From contig NC_083655.1 of the NCBI RefSeq assembly GCF_963576545.1, positions 14,710,940 through 14,774,939 of the forward strand: a stretch of DNA of 64,000 nucleotides, in the 5' to 3' direction. The notes under the pieces were generated by a model. The model was given only the letters and a program-made list of their open reading frames with translations, was not told the DNA's origin and did no database searches. This document shows positions 47,644 to 58,806 of the stretch, piece after piece; position 1 is the stretch's first letter; each line of letters starts with the position of its first letter. The position numbers were made by a program, and so were the translations under genes. Origin of the DNA: Limanda limanda. Its lineage: Eukaryota > Chordata > Actinopteri > Pleuronectiformes > Pleuronectidae.

Positions 47644-49479
47644 TCTCTGACGTGTGAGAGCAGCAGCCAGCCCTTCTGAATCCTTCATAAGACTGAAGCC
47701 GAGTTGTTTTCAGCTCCAACTTTCTGCCTAAAAGTGGGATCATTTCAACTAATACTGCTACTAACACGACTAACAATATTAAAAATTACTTCTGTGTCCT
47801 GGTGTAGGCATCAGGACAAAATATATAACTGTAAAGTACATCCTCAAGTCCGAGCTCCAGGCTAAGAGGCGGGGTCTGGGGGTAGGGGCATCTTGCACAA
47901 ACTCATAAGGGGACTGGAGTGTGTAGTTCTGACTTTCAGACCAATTATCAGAAGTTGCAACGGTATTAAACAATAGAAGTAGAAAAATAAGAAGAAGAAA
48001 AAGAAGAAGCAGTTCACAGGATAGCTTGAAGTCTTCGCGTTAGATATAAAGTTTGAATGACAAGGACATTCAGATTGCATATTTGTAAACAGATGTAACA
48101 AAAAGATGAACCTTGGTTCAGACCATGGTCTGGACTTTCTGGTGTGAAAACGCCCCTTGATATGGATGGAGAAATCTGAATCTGAGCTGAATGACCTCAT
48201 GACTTTCTAAACACTCCTGGTCCCCAGCTACTCAACTAGTCTCCCAACCGACAAACCTTCACCCAGCTTGATAACCACTAGTCGTCACCCAGTTGCAAAG
48301 CCACCAACATGTTCCAGTGGTCGCTGACCTTCTGCCTGCTTCCCAGAACCCTCAGCTTGCTTGCAGGCTGCAGCAGCCTTCTAGGGACCACCCTTGCTTT
48401 TTTCATAAGGTATACAGACATGGACCTTAATCCGCATATGTCCCAGTTCCTCATCCATATAAGGTCACTAGTTGGCTCTCAAAGTTTTACTCAAAGACAT
48501 AATTTGGGAGGAGACTGCAGGTTCAGTGAATGGACGTCAGAGTGTACATTGCTTATTAATACAGTTTCCATTTCACATCAGAGCTGCCTAAACAGAGCAG
48601 CAGCTGCTTATTAATCAGCTGTAAATTACAGGCATAAATGTGACGTGTGCTCCGGGACCCAGAAACATGGCGTCTGTGATTGACACCAAGCTAATGGGGG
48701 TAAAGCCGACACCAGAGCTCCTACTGGTTTGTGGTCTGTGGAGATGGCTGAAGGGATTATGTTCAGAGTCTATTAATGTGTACACATTTACACAGTTGTC
48801 TGTCACTTTGCGTTGGCAGGCGCATGACATTTAAGGATATTTTGGACCTCGCTGCCAAAAAAACACCAACCCGCTGCGGCTCAGCTCATTGAATGTCTGG
48901 TTACCGAGCAGAGGGGGCAAGTCATCTTCTCTAATGGCCCGGTAATAGACGGCCATTATTGTGATTATTACCCTGTTTGAGCCCACCTCTGACAGTAATG
49001 AGGCCAGTGGAGCGATAATCAGTTCATAATGTAGTGAGGAGCCCTGGCACACAGAGCAACAGTTGGAGAAAGATGGAGGCAGAAGAGAAGAAGAGGACGG
49101 CTGAGAGCTCTCACATGAGGCCAGATGCCAACAACACACAGGCTGCAGGAGGAAATGAATTCATTCCCAGAGGACGTGTCATGTAACACCAGTGTACACA
49201 CACCTCTGCTCAGCCCCTCAGCCGCTCGCTGGGAACGATGCAAAACACCACACAATACGCAACGCTTTGTAAGTGTTACCACCTGCGTTGCCCGGAGGCA
49301 TCAGTGATGCTGTATATCAACATGGAGTCGTCCAACTCAATCAAAAGACATTGCAACAGGAGGGCAAACCAGAGCCTGGACTGGGTTCATAGGATTAAGG
49401 CAGGAGGCATGAATGTGTCTCCATGTTTACATGTAATCCATCAGGCTGCAGGTACAGTATATCTGATCCTCACGTAAAA
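47644..49479. other. Gene-free stretch between the duplicated segments
   Basis: It holds a stray transposon right end at 48107-48163. Repeat-free high-complexity DNA lies at 48640-49040, with AT-rich homeodomain-like strings such as CTAATGG, CCATTATTGTGATTATTA and CGATAATCAG. No gene is supported. Confidence 0.5.
48107..48163 (+). repeat. Isolated right end of the 13579-14182 repeat family
   Basis: It reads GAACCTTGGTTCAGACCATG then GTCTGGACTTTCTGGTGTGAAAACG in two adjacent phrases. The same order and orientation occur at 14133-14175. It contains the 14-bp perfect palindrome CAGACCATGGTCTG. Confidence 0.65.
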
Positions 49480-49560
49480 TGGTAAATGGATTTGTATTTA
49501 TATAGCGCTTTTCTAGTCTGATGATGACCACTCAAAGCGCTTCTTCGTCTGCTCAGTTAC
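49480..49560 (+). repeat. Dispersed fish repeat (TTTATATAGCGCTTTTCTAG)
   Basis: The phrase TGGTAAATGGATTTGTATTT followed by ATATAGCGCTTTTCTAGTC and ACCACTCAAAGCGCTT is a very common interspersed teleost repeat. A diverged tail may run to about 49620. Confidence 0.75.
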
Positions 49561-49796
49561 AAACAAACAAGACAATCGGTGAGACCTCCATGTAAGAGTG
49601 TGTGTATCCAGTGGACTGACATAACAGTCTGGACATGGGTTACTTTATTCCAATAGTGTGTCCAGTGTTACAATATTCCGCGGTGTCTTATTCCAGGACA
49701 GTCTGCTCCAGTTTGGAAGCGTGGGAAAGTAGAGCTGCTGTTTGAACCAGGCCAGTCAGGGGACCCCTGAGGATTGTATGAGGGTGTGTGAGTGGG

Positions 49797-49798
<2 letters not shown>

Positions 49799-49883
<85 letters not shown>
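49799..49883 (+). repeat. (TG)n array 1
   Basis: About 42 uninterrupted TG units. The first of three arrays within 470 bp. Confidence 0.98.
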
Positions 49884-49886
<3 letters not shown>

Positions 49887-49981
49887 TACAAGTGTCTGTT
49901 TTGCAGCAGTAGCATCCGAGTGAATCCAGCATATACAGTGACATCATCCGAACCCAAACACAAAAGCTCTGTGTATCAGAC

Positions 49982-49984
<3 letters not shown>

Positions 49985-50041
<57 letters not shown>
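49985..50041 (+). repeat. (TG)n array 2
   Basis: About 28 TG units, followed by TATTTGTGAGGGCTAGGGTT, the flank of a repeat type common beside TG arrays in fish. Confidence 0.98.
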
Positions 50042-50043
<2 letters not shown>

Positions 50044-50177
50044 TTGTGAGGGCTAGGGTTGATATTGTGTTTTGTGGGGGGACACACTAACCCATGGGGA
50101 CATAAATTGAGGTTCCCAATGCTTTTTTGGGTTAAGACTTGCTTTTATTATTTTTTTTTTTTTTTACAGGGATAATG

Positions 50178-50181
<4 letters not shown>

Positions 50182-50260
<79 letters not shown>
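50182..50260 (+). repeat. (TG)n array 3
   Basis: About 39 TG units. It follows an oligo(T) run of 16 or more at about 50150-50165. Confidence 0.98.
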
Positions 50261-50261
<1 letters not shown>

Positions 50262-50659
50262 ACTCTGGGAGACTATAGATCTCTGCCTTTTAAAAGTCTC
50301 TGTATCTCCATATAGAAGCCTCTGGATAAACTCTGATTCGTTGGCACAACTTCTTATAAAACATCAATACTTCATTAAAGACCAGACACTCCACTAAAGA
50401 AGAAACATGTCAGCTGCTTGATAATGAAGACTGGAAACATCCCAGCTCATCCAGGTTTGCATGGAGTAGTGGTAAAGTTACTAAAGTAAGTTTAAAAGTA
50501 CAGCAGGTAATTAACCAGCATCTCTTCACTGGGTCTTCAGCACATTAAGGAACGAGGAGAGTGAATTTAAAAACTGGGGAATGTTTTTCTTCATTTCACA
50601 TTTACATTTCATTTTTCTTCGAATCAATCAAGGCTCATTCAGACAAAATGTGCAGAGAC
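50261..50659. other. Gene-free stretch
   Basis: Nothing recognised between the third TG array and the second copy of the duplicated segment. Confidence 0.5.
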
Positions 50660-50782
50660 GCACAGTTATGGACGTTATTATTTCACAGAAAAGCTGGAGA
50701 CACGACAGGGTGCCATTTATTATTGAGTGTTATTAAGCTGAAAATAACCACTGCCACTCATGACTCAAAGTAAGATTCATGA
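50660..50782 (+). repeat. Duplicated noncoding segment, copy 2
   Basis: Direct-orientation partner of 47521-47643, 3.1 kb downstream. The best conserved core is CAGGGTGCCATTTATTATT plus the following TGTTATTAAG and AAAATAACCACTGCCACTC. Weaker similarity (CAGAC, GCAGAGACGCACAG) may extend 20-25 bp further left. Confidence 0.85.
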
Positions 50783-51929
50783 TGCAGGGTAACCTGGGTT
50801 GAGGCAGAGCAGGAAGCAAAGTACCAGTAACACAGAAGGGGTAAAGTTGTGAAATGACCCACTGTCATTTCTGCAAACATATGATTTTTGTTATTTTGTG
50901 TAAAACCCCCAAAAAACAGCAAATAAAAAGAAAGATTTTTTTTTTTTCAACCTTCATAAGATGATTAATATGTTTGAATATCTCATTATTGGGATCTTTG
51001 GGTCTGTGTTCAGTTCATAGAGTCACACCTAACCCTTCTAATACACTCTGCGGTTTGTCAAACAAGGAGGAGAAGCAGCGAGCAGAGTTAGTCATTGTCC
51101 TGCTTCTCTCTGACTGAATGTTGTCACTCGGAGATGAGCATAGAATACTCATTTACAGTTTGATTTCTGAACGTTCCTATTCCGCTTGTGCTGTTTTTTT
51201 CTAGGCAATTAACAAAGCAGCCTTCACCGAGATAAAAGCCAGACATCTAACCAATGCCGAGGCTTATCTTTCCGAGAATAACAATAACGCTGGAGTCTTT
51301 GTCTCCAGGAACAAATATACACAAGAAAAAAAATACATTTACGCGCATTTTCACTTTAATTGTCACAAAACCGTTGCCTCGTCCGAACCTCATGTTGTCT
51401 CCAGTACTGACATTTACCTCTGACATATTCAGGTATTGTCCCTTGACTAATACTTGCTGGTTCTCTAACCTTTAGACGAGACAGGGTTTTGTTTTCCTTC
51501 AGTTTGAATTCTCTCGCAATCATTAAGCGACCAACGCACACAAGTGATTATCATTTCTGACAAAGAAAAAGCAATTAAGTGAATGTGAGAGAGGGAGAAT
51601 TGCTGCTATCAACACAGAGACAATCCTGAGACGACAAATGAAAATCCACTGGCCGCTGTCGGCTCTGCTTTGACGCCCTTTGATGGTGACAAATTGATTC
51701 ATAAATCGAACCTGGTTTTCAACAATGTCAGTGTAATGGAGGTATTTTCATTTGCAGCAGAGCTTCGGCATGTCTCAACAGGACAAGTCGTTTTCGCCAC
51801 AGGTGGAACGAGGAGGGCTTTCTGTGTTGGAAAGAAAAGTTGACATGTCATGCATTAAAATTGCAGCCATGCTGTGAACACTGGGTTCTGAATGTACAGA
51901 GACCATTCAAAGTGCGTCACGGTACAAGT
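50783..51929. other. Gene-free stretch
   Basis: No supported gene or bounded repeat. An oligo(T) run lies near 50937-50948. Confidence 0.5.
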
Positions 51930-52108
51930 CCCATTTACCCATTCAAGCACACATAAGTGCTTTTCTTTATTCCATTCAGACATTCATACGACAGTGGCAA
52001 TTTGGGGTTCAGCATCTTTCCTAAGGACACTTCAGAATGAACTGGACGTCTAAGGGATCGATCCTTCTGGTTAACGGCCGACCCACTCTACCTCCTGACC
52101 AGTTACTT
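51930..52108 (-). mobile_element. tRNA-derived SINE, minus strand, second copy
   Basis: On the minus strand it reads GGAGGTAGAGTGGGTCGGC, then an eroded B-box around AAGGATCGATCCC, then GAAGTGTCCTTAGGAAAGATGCTGAACCCC in two phrases. This order matches the SINE at 8411-8600. The B-box is damaged, so it is a dead copy. Confidence 0.7.
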
Positions 52109-52740
52109 ATAAGTACCCAATCAGACAAGCACTGGGGGACCAGGCCATGAGGGGATTTATAGGTGAGGAGGTGGATTGCATGTCATGCACGACCATTTAA
52201 CCCTGAATTGACTGTTGAATAAAGACCTCCCCCAAGCAGCAATTGTCCAATCACAGTCAGAGCTAGCACCTGTCAGGCCTAAGATTTATCCACATGTTGA
52301 ATAAGTGACCATGAGGCTTTATTAAGAATGTTCCTGCACATACTGTACAAAGATTTTGTGGGTTTTTGCATTTTTAAAAGTCTTTTCAAAACAAAAGTAC
52401 TATTTATCAAACAGCAAACATCAACATATCCAGTGTTACTACTGAGTCAGAGCCATTGGATTCAGTGTTGACGTGTATGGATGACGACCTGTATTATAAG
52501 AAAACCAGACCTTCCCCTACATCTGTTTTTCAGAAAAAGGACAGGAAACACTGGGACACTTGCTGAGATCCCTTTAATCCAAAGAGGAGAGAGTCTTAAT
52601 CATTCTTCTTATTGTACAAAGGAAACATGAAATACATCTACAACCTGGAAGAGGCCCAACAGTTCCCCCTACAAATCCAGATTTTTTTTTTCTCTGAGAA
52701 ATCAACTAAAATGTAAAACAACAATTTATCTCTCAATGTT
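52109..52740. other. Gene-free stretch
   Basis: Nothing recognised except a T-rich tract near 52681-52692. Confidence 0.5.
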
Positions 52741-52926
52741 TAAGAAAGTTTTAATAGTTCCTAGATCTGCCCCCTGATCCAGATCCGCTCCAAATTTAAG
52801 GGATTCTTTCTTGACACATCCCTTAATGTGTCAAGAAAGAATCCCTTAATTACCTGTACGGTATTTTTTTGCAAAATCCTTACAGACAGACAGACAGGCA
52901 ATAGCAGATACAAACACAACCTCCTT
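52741..52926 (+). repeat. GTAGTTTTTG-tail repeat with an internal palindrome
   Basis: The phrases TTCCTAGATCTGCCCCCTGA, GATCCGCTCCAAATTTAAGG and, after the palindrome, GTACGGTATTTTTTTGCAAA and a GACAGACAGACAGG run follow the order of a fish repeat also present at 58576-58902. Where relatives read on after the TTCTT...CATG part, this copy has an inverted copy of its own preceding 24 bases. Confidence 0.6.
52796..52849. repeat. Perfect palindrome, 24-bp arms, 6-base loop
   Basis: The left arm at 52796-52819 begins TTAAGGGATTCTTTC. The right arm at 52826-52849 is its exact reverse complement and ends TTAA. The loop is CCCTTA. No mismatch exists in the arms. It lies inside an interspersed repeat and could extrude a hairpin. 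Confidence 0.95.
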
Positions 52927-54204
52927 CTCATAGGTTATAAACCTGCATTATTATTATAAGTATGGTTTCTCACTCTCAGCATCAGAATCCGTTTGGAATA
53001 TCTTTCAGTCTTTTTGACCAATTCGACCTCGTTTCCTGAGTAACTTGAGAACTAAAGGTTATAAAGTCCACTCCCCACACCTGCTTGTGCCAACCACCGA
53101 TGATCCTCAAAAGAAGAAGAAAAATGTTGTGCAGCAGAAGTTGGGGAGATTTCTACTGGAGAGAAATCATGGCTGACAGAACACAGCTGCTTTTTATAAA
53201 TTGACTTTTGAAGTCTGACGACATCTCACATGGGAAGGTTTCACAAAGCATCTTGCTGCTGCTGCTGCTGCTGCTTTCACTCATGTTTTCTCTAAATTAT
53301 GGAGAATTTCTCATGGTAGCTTCTCCCACGGCCACTGACGTCAGTGGTGTCAACAATTGCACCAGCAGGTTGGAGCCGAGGAAATGCACGGAACCAATTC
53401 CAGATCAGGCACCGAGTTGATAGAAAAGAATCAACTCTCTAAGGCCACAAAATCCAGTTTAAATGTGAAAACAAACATGCTCAAACCTACAAAAGCAGCC
53501 TGAAGCACTGTTGGATGAAGTGTTACTTATTTTTAGTGCCAAGCCGTGGAAAACTAAAACGCTTTTTACTTGGCAGTGTTGTATTGTTGTCGTTGTTTTG
53601 CACTTATTGGAATTTGTATTTTTGTGTTTGTATCTTACAAGGTTTATTCAAAGGTCTTGTCACACTGGCGGATGATTACAACTCACAAGAGCAAGAACCA
53701 CTTTGAGTGAAGCTTTTCCACCAGCACGTCACAATGAGATGCGATCCCTCAGGTGTCGCAGAAGAAGACAGTGACGACCGAGCAGGGTTTTCTCTTCTTC
53801 CCCTCAGTCGAGTGCTGCGTGGTTACATGAGCAGCTCGGTCTGACCGAAGCATCATGTGGCTCTCATTAATTATAAGTGTAATGTGTTGCTGATTTAGCT
53901 CAGTGGTTTCTAAAGACCTAGAGCCCATAATTTAATCAGCAAATGAAATCATAGCTCATGGAACAATGACTCCCCAATGGAGGAATGACCTTCTCAGCTC
54001 GGTCTTTACCACACAGGCAGCAGATCCCTGCGTTTCAGTGCGGACTATAAACACATCTCTTTAGGAGAAGGTTTCCGGCCTCACTGTCCATCACTGACGG
54101 ATGAAGTTGAAACCATGGCCTCTCCCCGACTCTCGTGACATCGGATTTGAGAATTTGAACATTCCTCTCCGTCCGGTCGCTCAGTTCCTCTTTACCTCAC
54201 TTCA
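52927..54204. other. Gene-free stretch
   Basis: It contains a (CTG)n run at 53254-53275, encoding Leu in one chance frame (53208-53420). That frame begins with a hydrophobic stretch but starts at a non-ATG codon inside unrecognised sequence and is not called. Confidence 0.5.
53254..53275 (+). repeat. (CTG)n microsatellite
   Basis: Seven to eight perfect CTG units. Confidence 0.9.
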
Positions 54205-54320
54205 TCACGTGTGTAACATAGAGATGTTCCGATTGTTCCTTTCCCAATTCCTATTCAGAAACCTGGAATTTGCATATCGGCCTGATACCGAGTTCCGATC
54301 CGATACTGGTGCAATTTGAA
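54205..54320 (+). repeat. Fish hAT-like repeat end (AGAGATGTTCCGAT)
   Basis: The sequence ATAGAGATGTTCCGATTG, later CATATCGGCCTGATACCGAG and GATCCGATACTGG, is the recognisable end of a frequent fish hAT-like repeat. It may be the left end of the element whose transposase remnant lies at 55030-55208. Confidence 0.5.
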
Positions 54321-54394
54321 GACTCTTTTAACAGCTGTGTTCTACTAACCCTGTATAGAAGTGATGATTGCTATCAGTCACTGGGTTTCCACCA

Positions 54395-54850
54395 TTTTTC
54401 TGACTATTGACCTTATTCTGAATAAGACATGTTTCAATTAGCTTCTTAAACAATATTCCATTCATATTAACATTTACATGTTACAGAGCATAGCCCAGTT
54501 ATGACTCACATCATATAACACCCAATGCTATTCTGCTAGTTTTGAAATCCCAACCTGAAATAGTTTAATATATGATGTTACCATATTGGTTGTTCTTTTG
54601 CTAATTTAGCCAAAGCTACAACTCCTTTTTACTCTTCCGTCGTGTTTACACCCGAGCCATGCGTCGTCAAGCAGAAGAATACATGATGAGACAAAGATTA
54701 GAATACTCCTATTGCTCATTCTGAATTTGAACTTATTCAGGTTCAGTTAATCAGAAAATGCTATTTATACAGCAACATCTTAGCCTGACTACTAAGTCGG
54801 GTTATTACCGGAATAGTGCTGTCCATGTAGTCAAAGTCATTGTTGTATGG
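54395..54850. repeat. Probable dispersed repeat (CTTATTCTGAATAAGAC)
   Basis: CTTATTCTGAATAAGACATG on the left and GGGTTATTACCGGAATAGTG then CTGTCCATGTAG on the right resemble a teleost interspersed repeat. It is probably nested between the hAT end and the BED fragment. Edges are uncertain. Confidence 0.4.
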
Positions 54851-55029
54851 CCTGGTTCAGGTTAAACCTTTTAAAAAAAAAATAATACAAAGCAGGAATG
54901 CCATAGAACTTTTTTTTATTATCTAGTTTGACAGTCATAACCGAAAAAGAACATAAACAATATATAAACATAAATCAATCTGTTATTATTTTTATTATTT
55001 TACTTGCATTGGGTCTGACATTGTTGAGT

Positions 55030-55208
55030 TTATTGCGTTTTTAAAGTTTGCTGCTGCAGTTCATTCGCCTTGGTGAACTCCTCATCTTCTTTCCTGTGAT
55101 GGTTCGTCAAATGCTTTTTGAGATTGCTAGTGTTAATTAATATACTTTCCGATGACGGTATCAGCCCTACTCCACTTGTTAGTCGGGAGTCAGTTGCAGC
55201 GAGCCTAA
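55030..55208 (-). pseudogene. Degenerate hAT transposase fragment with BED-finger end
   Basis: Reading the minus strand from about 55208 down to a stop at 55030-55032 gives a frame of about 58 residues. It contains LINTSNLKKHLTNHHRKEDE followed by FTKANELQQQTLKTQ. The TSNLKKHL...HH pattern is the second half of a BED-type zinc finger (the histidine pair with the preceding NL.KHL helix), as found near the N-terminus of hAT transposases and domesticated ZBED proteins. The expected first cysteine pair is not present. The frame stops soon after, so it is a dead fragment. It is flanked by hAT-like repeat sequence on the left. Confidence 0.65.
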
Positions 55209-57721
55209 ATTAAATGTGTAAAAAACAAATCTTTTAAGGAATCATTCGTCAATTGTTGCTACTTCAGTCGCGAAAGTCACTTCAGAGGCTAAATGGCTGA
55301 CAGTAGTTTGTAAGTGGTGGAATTCCCTGTGGTGCTTCTCATCTACCACCCGTCCCTTTTGCTTCCTCTGTTTCTCTTTTTCTGTGTTTTCTTCCCATTT
55401 TCCATCCACGTCCTTCTCCTCCTGCTCTCGTCACATGGAGGGGCGCCTCGATCGGCCTAATTCAGCCGCCCCTACGTGAGAAAGAGCTTTCCGATGGAGG
55501 AGCACAGAGAGTAAATTATAGATGGATGGATAGAGTCTGAATAATTAAGAGAACCTGAGGCAGATGGGATTGCTTTTTGGGCGACCAGACAGCTCTCCTG
55601 ATGTTCAAGTTCAGTTCCTCTTATGGAAAATGTGGTGTAGGGACCCTGGGCGCTGTGTTTGTGTGTGTGTATGTGTATGTGTGTGTGTGTGAAACATTTG
55701 CATACACATGCATTAGGCTGTGTGCTCAAACATTTATGTCTAATAATTGTTGAGGCGTGTTCAGGCAGACTGACTGTTCTGCCTCCTGCAGCGACATGTG
55801 ACAGACACAGCAGCCTGCTAGCTTCAAGTGATAACACGACATTAGCGACTAAAATTAAAAAACAAAAAGAATAATAGAATGAATCACCAATAATATAAAT
55901 AATAGAATAAATGCACCAACACACTGAGAATACACAATTGCTGTAAATGCACAAATACATACAATACAACCTTGATTTTGCTTATTTTATGCTTTTCTTC
56001 ATCTTGATATTAAATTGAAAATCATTTTGTTTTGTAAAAACACATCACATGGCCGTGAGACATGTTAAGGAAATATACAGCAAATAGATAATGGCAATAA
56101 TTATTAGTTATTATTAGGGTCATTCTATATCAACCTTTGTAAATATAGTAAATTCGTGTACATTATTCATCATAAAAAAATCTGAATTAGTTATATCTCT
56201 GTTATGTTTAAAGAATCAGGTTAGATAAATTAACCAAAGTAAAAGTCTCCCCCTGTTGCAGCGACGTCCCCCTGCAAGTGTCCTGACAAAAGACACTCGA
56301 GCTGATGAGTTCTCAGGGAATCCAGCCTGACTTCACTTATACTCACCAGATTGATACAGGAGAGATGTAAAGAGAAAAGCTGCCGTCACTGTTTGAGCAA
56401 ACATCCCACAGTGGAGAGAATGGATGACATGTCCCATGGCCTGTCAGGAGACGTCCTTCTCTCCCGCACACTAAAATGCTCGAAGGGATTAACTGTGAAA
56501 ACAACACCTTCTGTTCCGCTGCAGGTTTTAAGATTGATCAAACCAAAACCTGCAACTTTTACTTTGGACTTTACAAGGCAAAGTCACCAGGAAGCTGCTG
56601 CTGTTCTATACTGTTCAGATTTAACGTTGGCCACGATATTTCAGCTCTTAGCCTGTATCATAATGGCCTATTGTGTTACCTTTAAAATGTATTGTGCAAA
56701 TGTTCCTCCACTGTTTCCACAGTAAGAGTGTTTTGGTTACAAGACCAGTCACAACTCTGCATAATAGCACGACTCTGACATGTCAAAGCCGACGTCCCTT
56801 AGCAAGTTTTCCTCTGAGTGATGGTCAAAATACTGCAGCTTCAGCACCACTACAGAAACACATCAAGCTCCTCAAGAAATGGACGACACGACAGACGGAA
56901 AATCCCAATTATGTTTTGAACCAGAAAAGTTCAAATGGTTGAGACCTGAAAAGGAGAAATAGACCAAATGTTCTGAGCATGCTTGAGAGGGCGAGTACAA
57001 TAAATGTCTTTAAGAAAGGGTCAAACAATGTGAAACATATTGCAACTGCACAGCAGCTGTTCATTAAACACAACAACAAAGCAACATGAAACAGCCAAAC
57101 AGTGACAATGTGAAGAAGTCCAGAAAAGACACATTTACAGCACAGCTTTGAAAAATATGACCACTGTCGAGCCTGTCCAGGTTTGGAAAGAAGTAACTAT
57201 AGATTAGGTTAGTGTCAGTCTCCAGGAAGTCATTGAGACACAACAGTGTGTGTGTGCGTGTGTAATTAGGTTTGCCACGTGGCTTCCTGCTCACAGAATA
57301 GGTCAGAGCCATGAGTCACAGACAGTGACTGGGAGATTGTTATTGATGTGAGTCTGAGACAGACACAGGGAGAGGGTGTTGTCCGCACTTTGTATTTACG
57401 TCCATGGGTGTGTGTGATCACACTGTGTAATTACAGAAAGTTGTGTTTGTCCAGCTAAACCATGTATTCACAATCCAGTAAACAAAAACCACATCACACA
57501 TGACATCTCTGTCTTCCTCACATCATCTCAGCCAAACCAAATTCTGAGCTTCTGTGTCCATCTTTCTGTTCTTGACACTGAACAAGAGTCAATAACAAGA
57601 AGAAAACTTTGTAAATCCTATGTTTAACTGAAAGACTTGACAACTAGCCGCTGCATTACATTGCATTACATTGGTCCATGACTTTGTTTTGTTTCCAATT
57701 GTGGTTTAAGCTTAATCTACA
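55209..57721. other. Gene-free stretch with a TG run
   Basis: Simple repeats are TG-rich at 55654-55691 and 57246-57263. The 165-codon minus-strand frame at 55472-55969 runs through the CA strand of that repeat. The two frames at 56351-56725 overlap in different phases without a domain. Neither is called. Confidence 0.5.
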
Positions 57722-57925
57722 GTTTTTAGTAGTTGATCCATCCATCCATTACCCATAATGGTTATCCTGGGTCCCAGCTGACTATGGACAAGAGGTAGGA
57801 CACAGCCTGGACAGATCATATAGAGAATCACAGAAAAAGACAAAGAACCATTCTCAAAGAACCCTAATCTGCATGTCTTCGGACTGTGGGTGACCAAAGA
57901 AAACTGGGATAAATCAAGCTGTTCA
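57722..57925 (+). repeat. Dispersed fish repeat (CATCCATCCATTACCC ... CTTCGGACTGTGGG)
   Basis: It has CATCCATCCATTACCC, CCTGGGTCCCAGCTGACTAT, ACACAGCCTGGACAGATCAT, and at the right GCATGTCTTCGGACTGTGGG. These are in the order of a very common teleost retrotransposon-derived repeat. The 80-codon minus-strand frame over it is an artefact. Confidence 0.75.
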
Positions 57926-58575
57926 GAAAACAGAACAACAATCCAAACAAGCACATTTTCTGCAAATCACCAAATACATTCAACTGAACCTTTTTTCTCT
58001 CTGTAAAAATGACAACTATTATCTAATGCTGCAGTTGTATATCTTAATCTTTTTTACTTGTCCCCGAGTTGTCGCTGTCAGCCACTGGCGTGACCCGTAT
58101 TGTTTAGCAGGGGGATTGTTGACGAGTCACAACACTGTCAACGCTGAGGATGGAGACGTCACGGTCTCGTACCTTCATCACACCAGAGACAGATCCAGAG
58201 CAGAGCTGCCAGTTCCACGGGATGCAACGGGATCTGTGGCAGAACGTGTGCAGGTTCAGTCTCTGGCTCCGCGACGCCACACTTCCTGGTTCTGTGCCTG
58301 GCATTTGGAGACTGTATCCTGTTCAAATCGAAACACAGCAAAACACTAGTGATTTCTACTAGTCTGGGAAAGTACACAGTTCTGCACAGTATCCATTATA
58401 GACATAGTGGATAAATACACACATTATGATCAACCTCCAATGGCAACATACAGTGCCAACGCAGGAAGTCGTCCACCCTTTATTTACCAAAACCACAGTA
58501 AACTAAACTTCGCAGAGCAATTACTAGCAGGAGACTTGGAGACTCCGGACCAAGTTTAAGAGGAAAAGAAAACCT
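57926..58575. other. Gene-free stretch
   Basis: Three overlapping frames in three phases cover 58026-58377, which is typical of chance open sequence. Nothing is recognised. Confidence 0.45.
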
Positions 58576-58702
58576 GCTTATCTGGATCTGCTCCTAAATG
58601 TAATAGTTTCTTCCATGGGTCATGCCCCTCCCCTCAACAGCTTGTGACCATTGGTTGACTAGTTTTTGAGTAGCCCTGCTAAATACAGGAATGAAAACGT
58701 GA
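58576..58702 (+). repeat. GTAGTTTTTG-tail repeat, copy a
   Basis: It contains TCTGGATCTGCTCCTAAATG, TTCTTCCATGGGTCATG and TGACTAGTTTTTGAGTAGCC. It lacks the palindrome of the 52741 copy and so serves as an in-window comparison. Confidence 0.6.
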
Positions 58703-58806
58703 TTTTCTTGGCTTGATATAAAAAAGGCATTGGTCATAATGTTGGTGTTTGAAGAACTGATATTTGGTTGGACATGAGCACACTTATCGTCTGTAGTTCT
58801 TTCTTT

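Noticed and set aside
49688..50397. Open frames with long Cys-Val or His-Thr repeats
   Set aside because: They are direct translations of the TG/CA arrays.
52796..52849. microRNA precursor
   Set aside because: Arms are perfectly complementary with a 6-base loop and lie in an interspersed repeat; real precursors have mismatches and larger loops. No known mature sequence is recognised.
53208..53420. Short secreted-protein-like frame with a Leu run
   Set aside because: The Leu run comes from a CTG microsatellite, and neither start context nor continuation supports a gene.
55472..55969. 165-codon minus-strand open frame with Cys- and His-rich parts
   Set aside because: The His-Thr stretch is the complement of a TG microsatellite and the Tyr/Cys-rich part is low-complexity. 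No domain.
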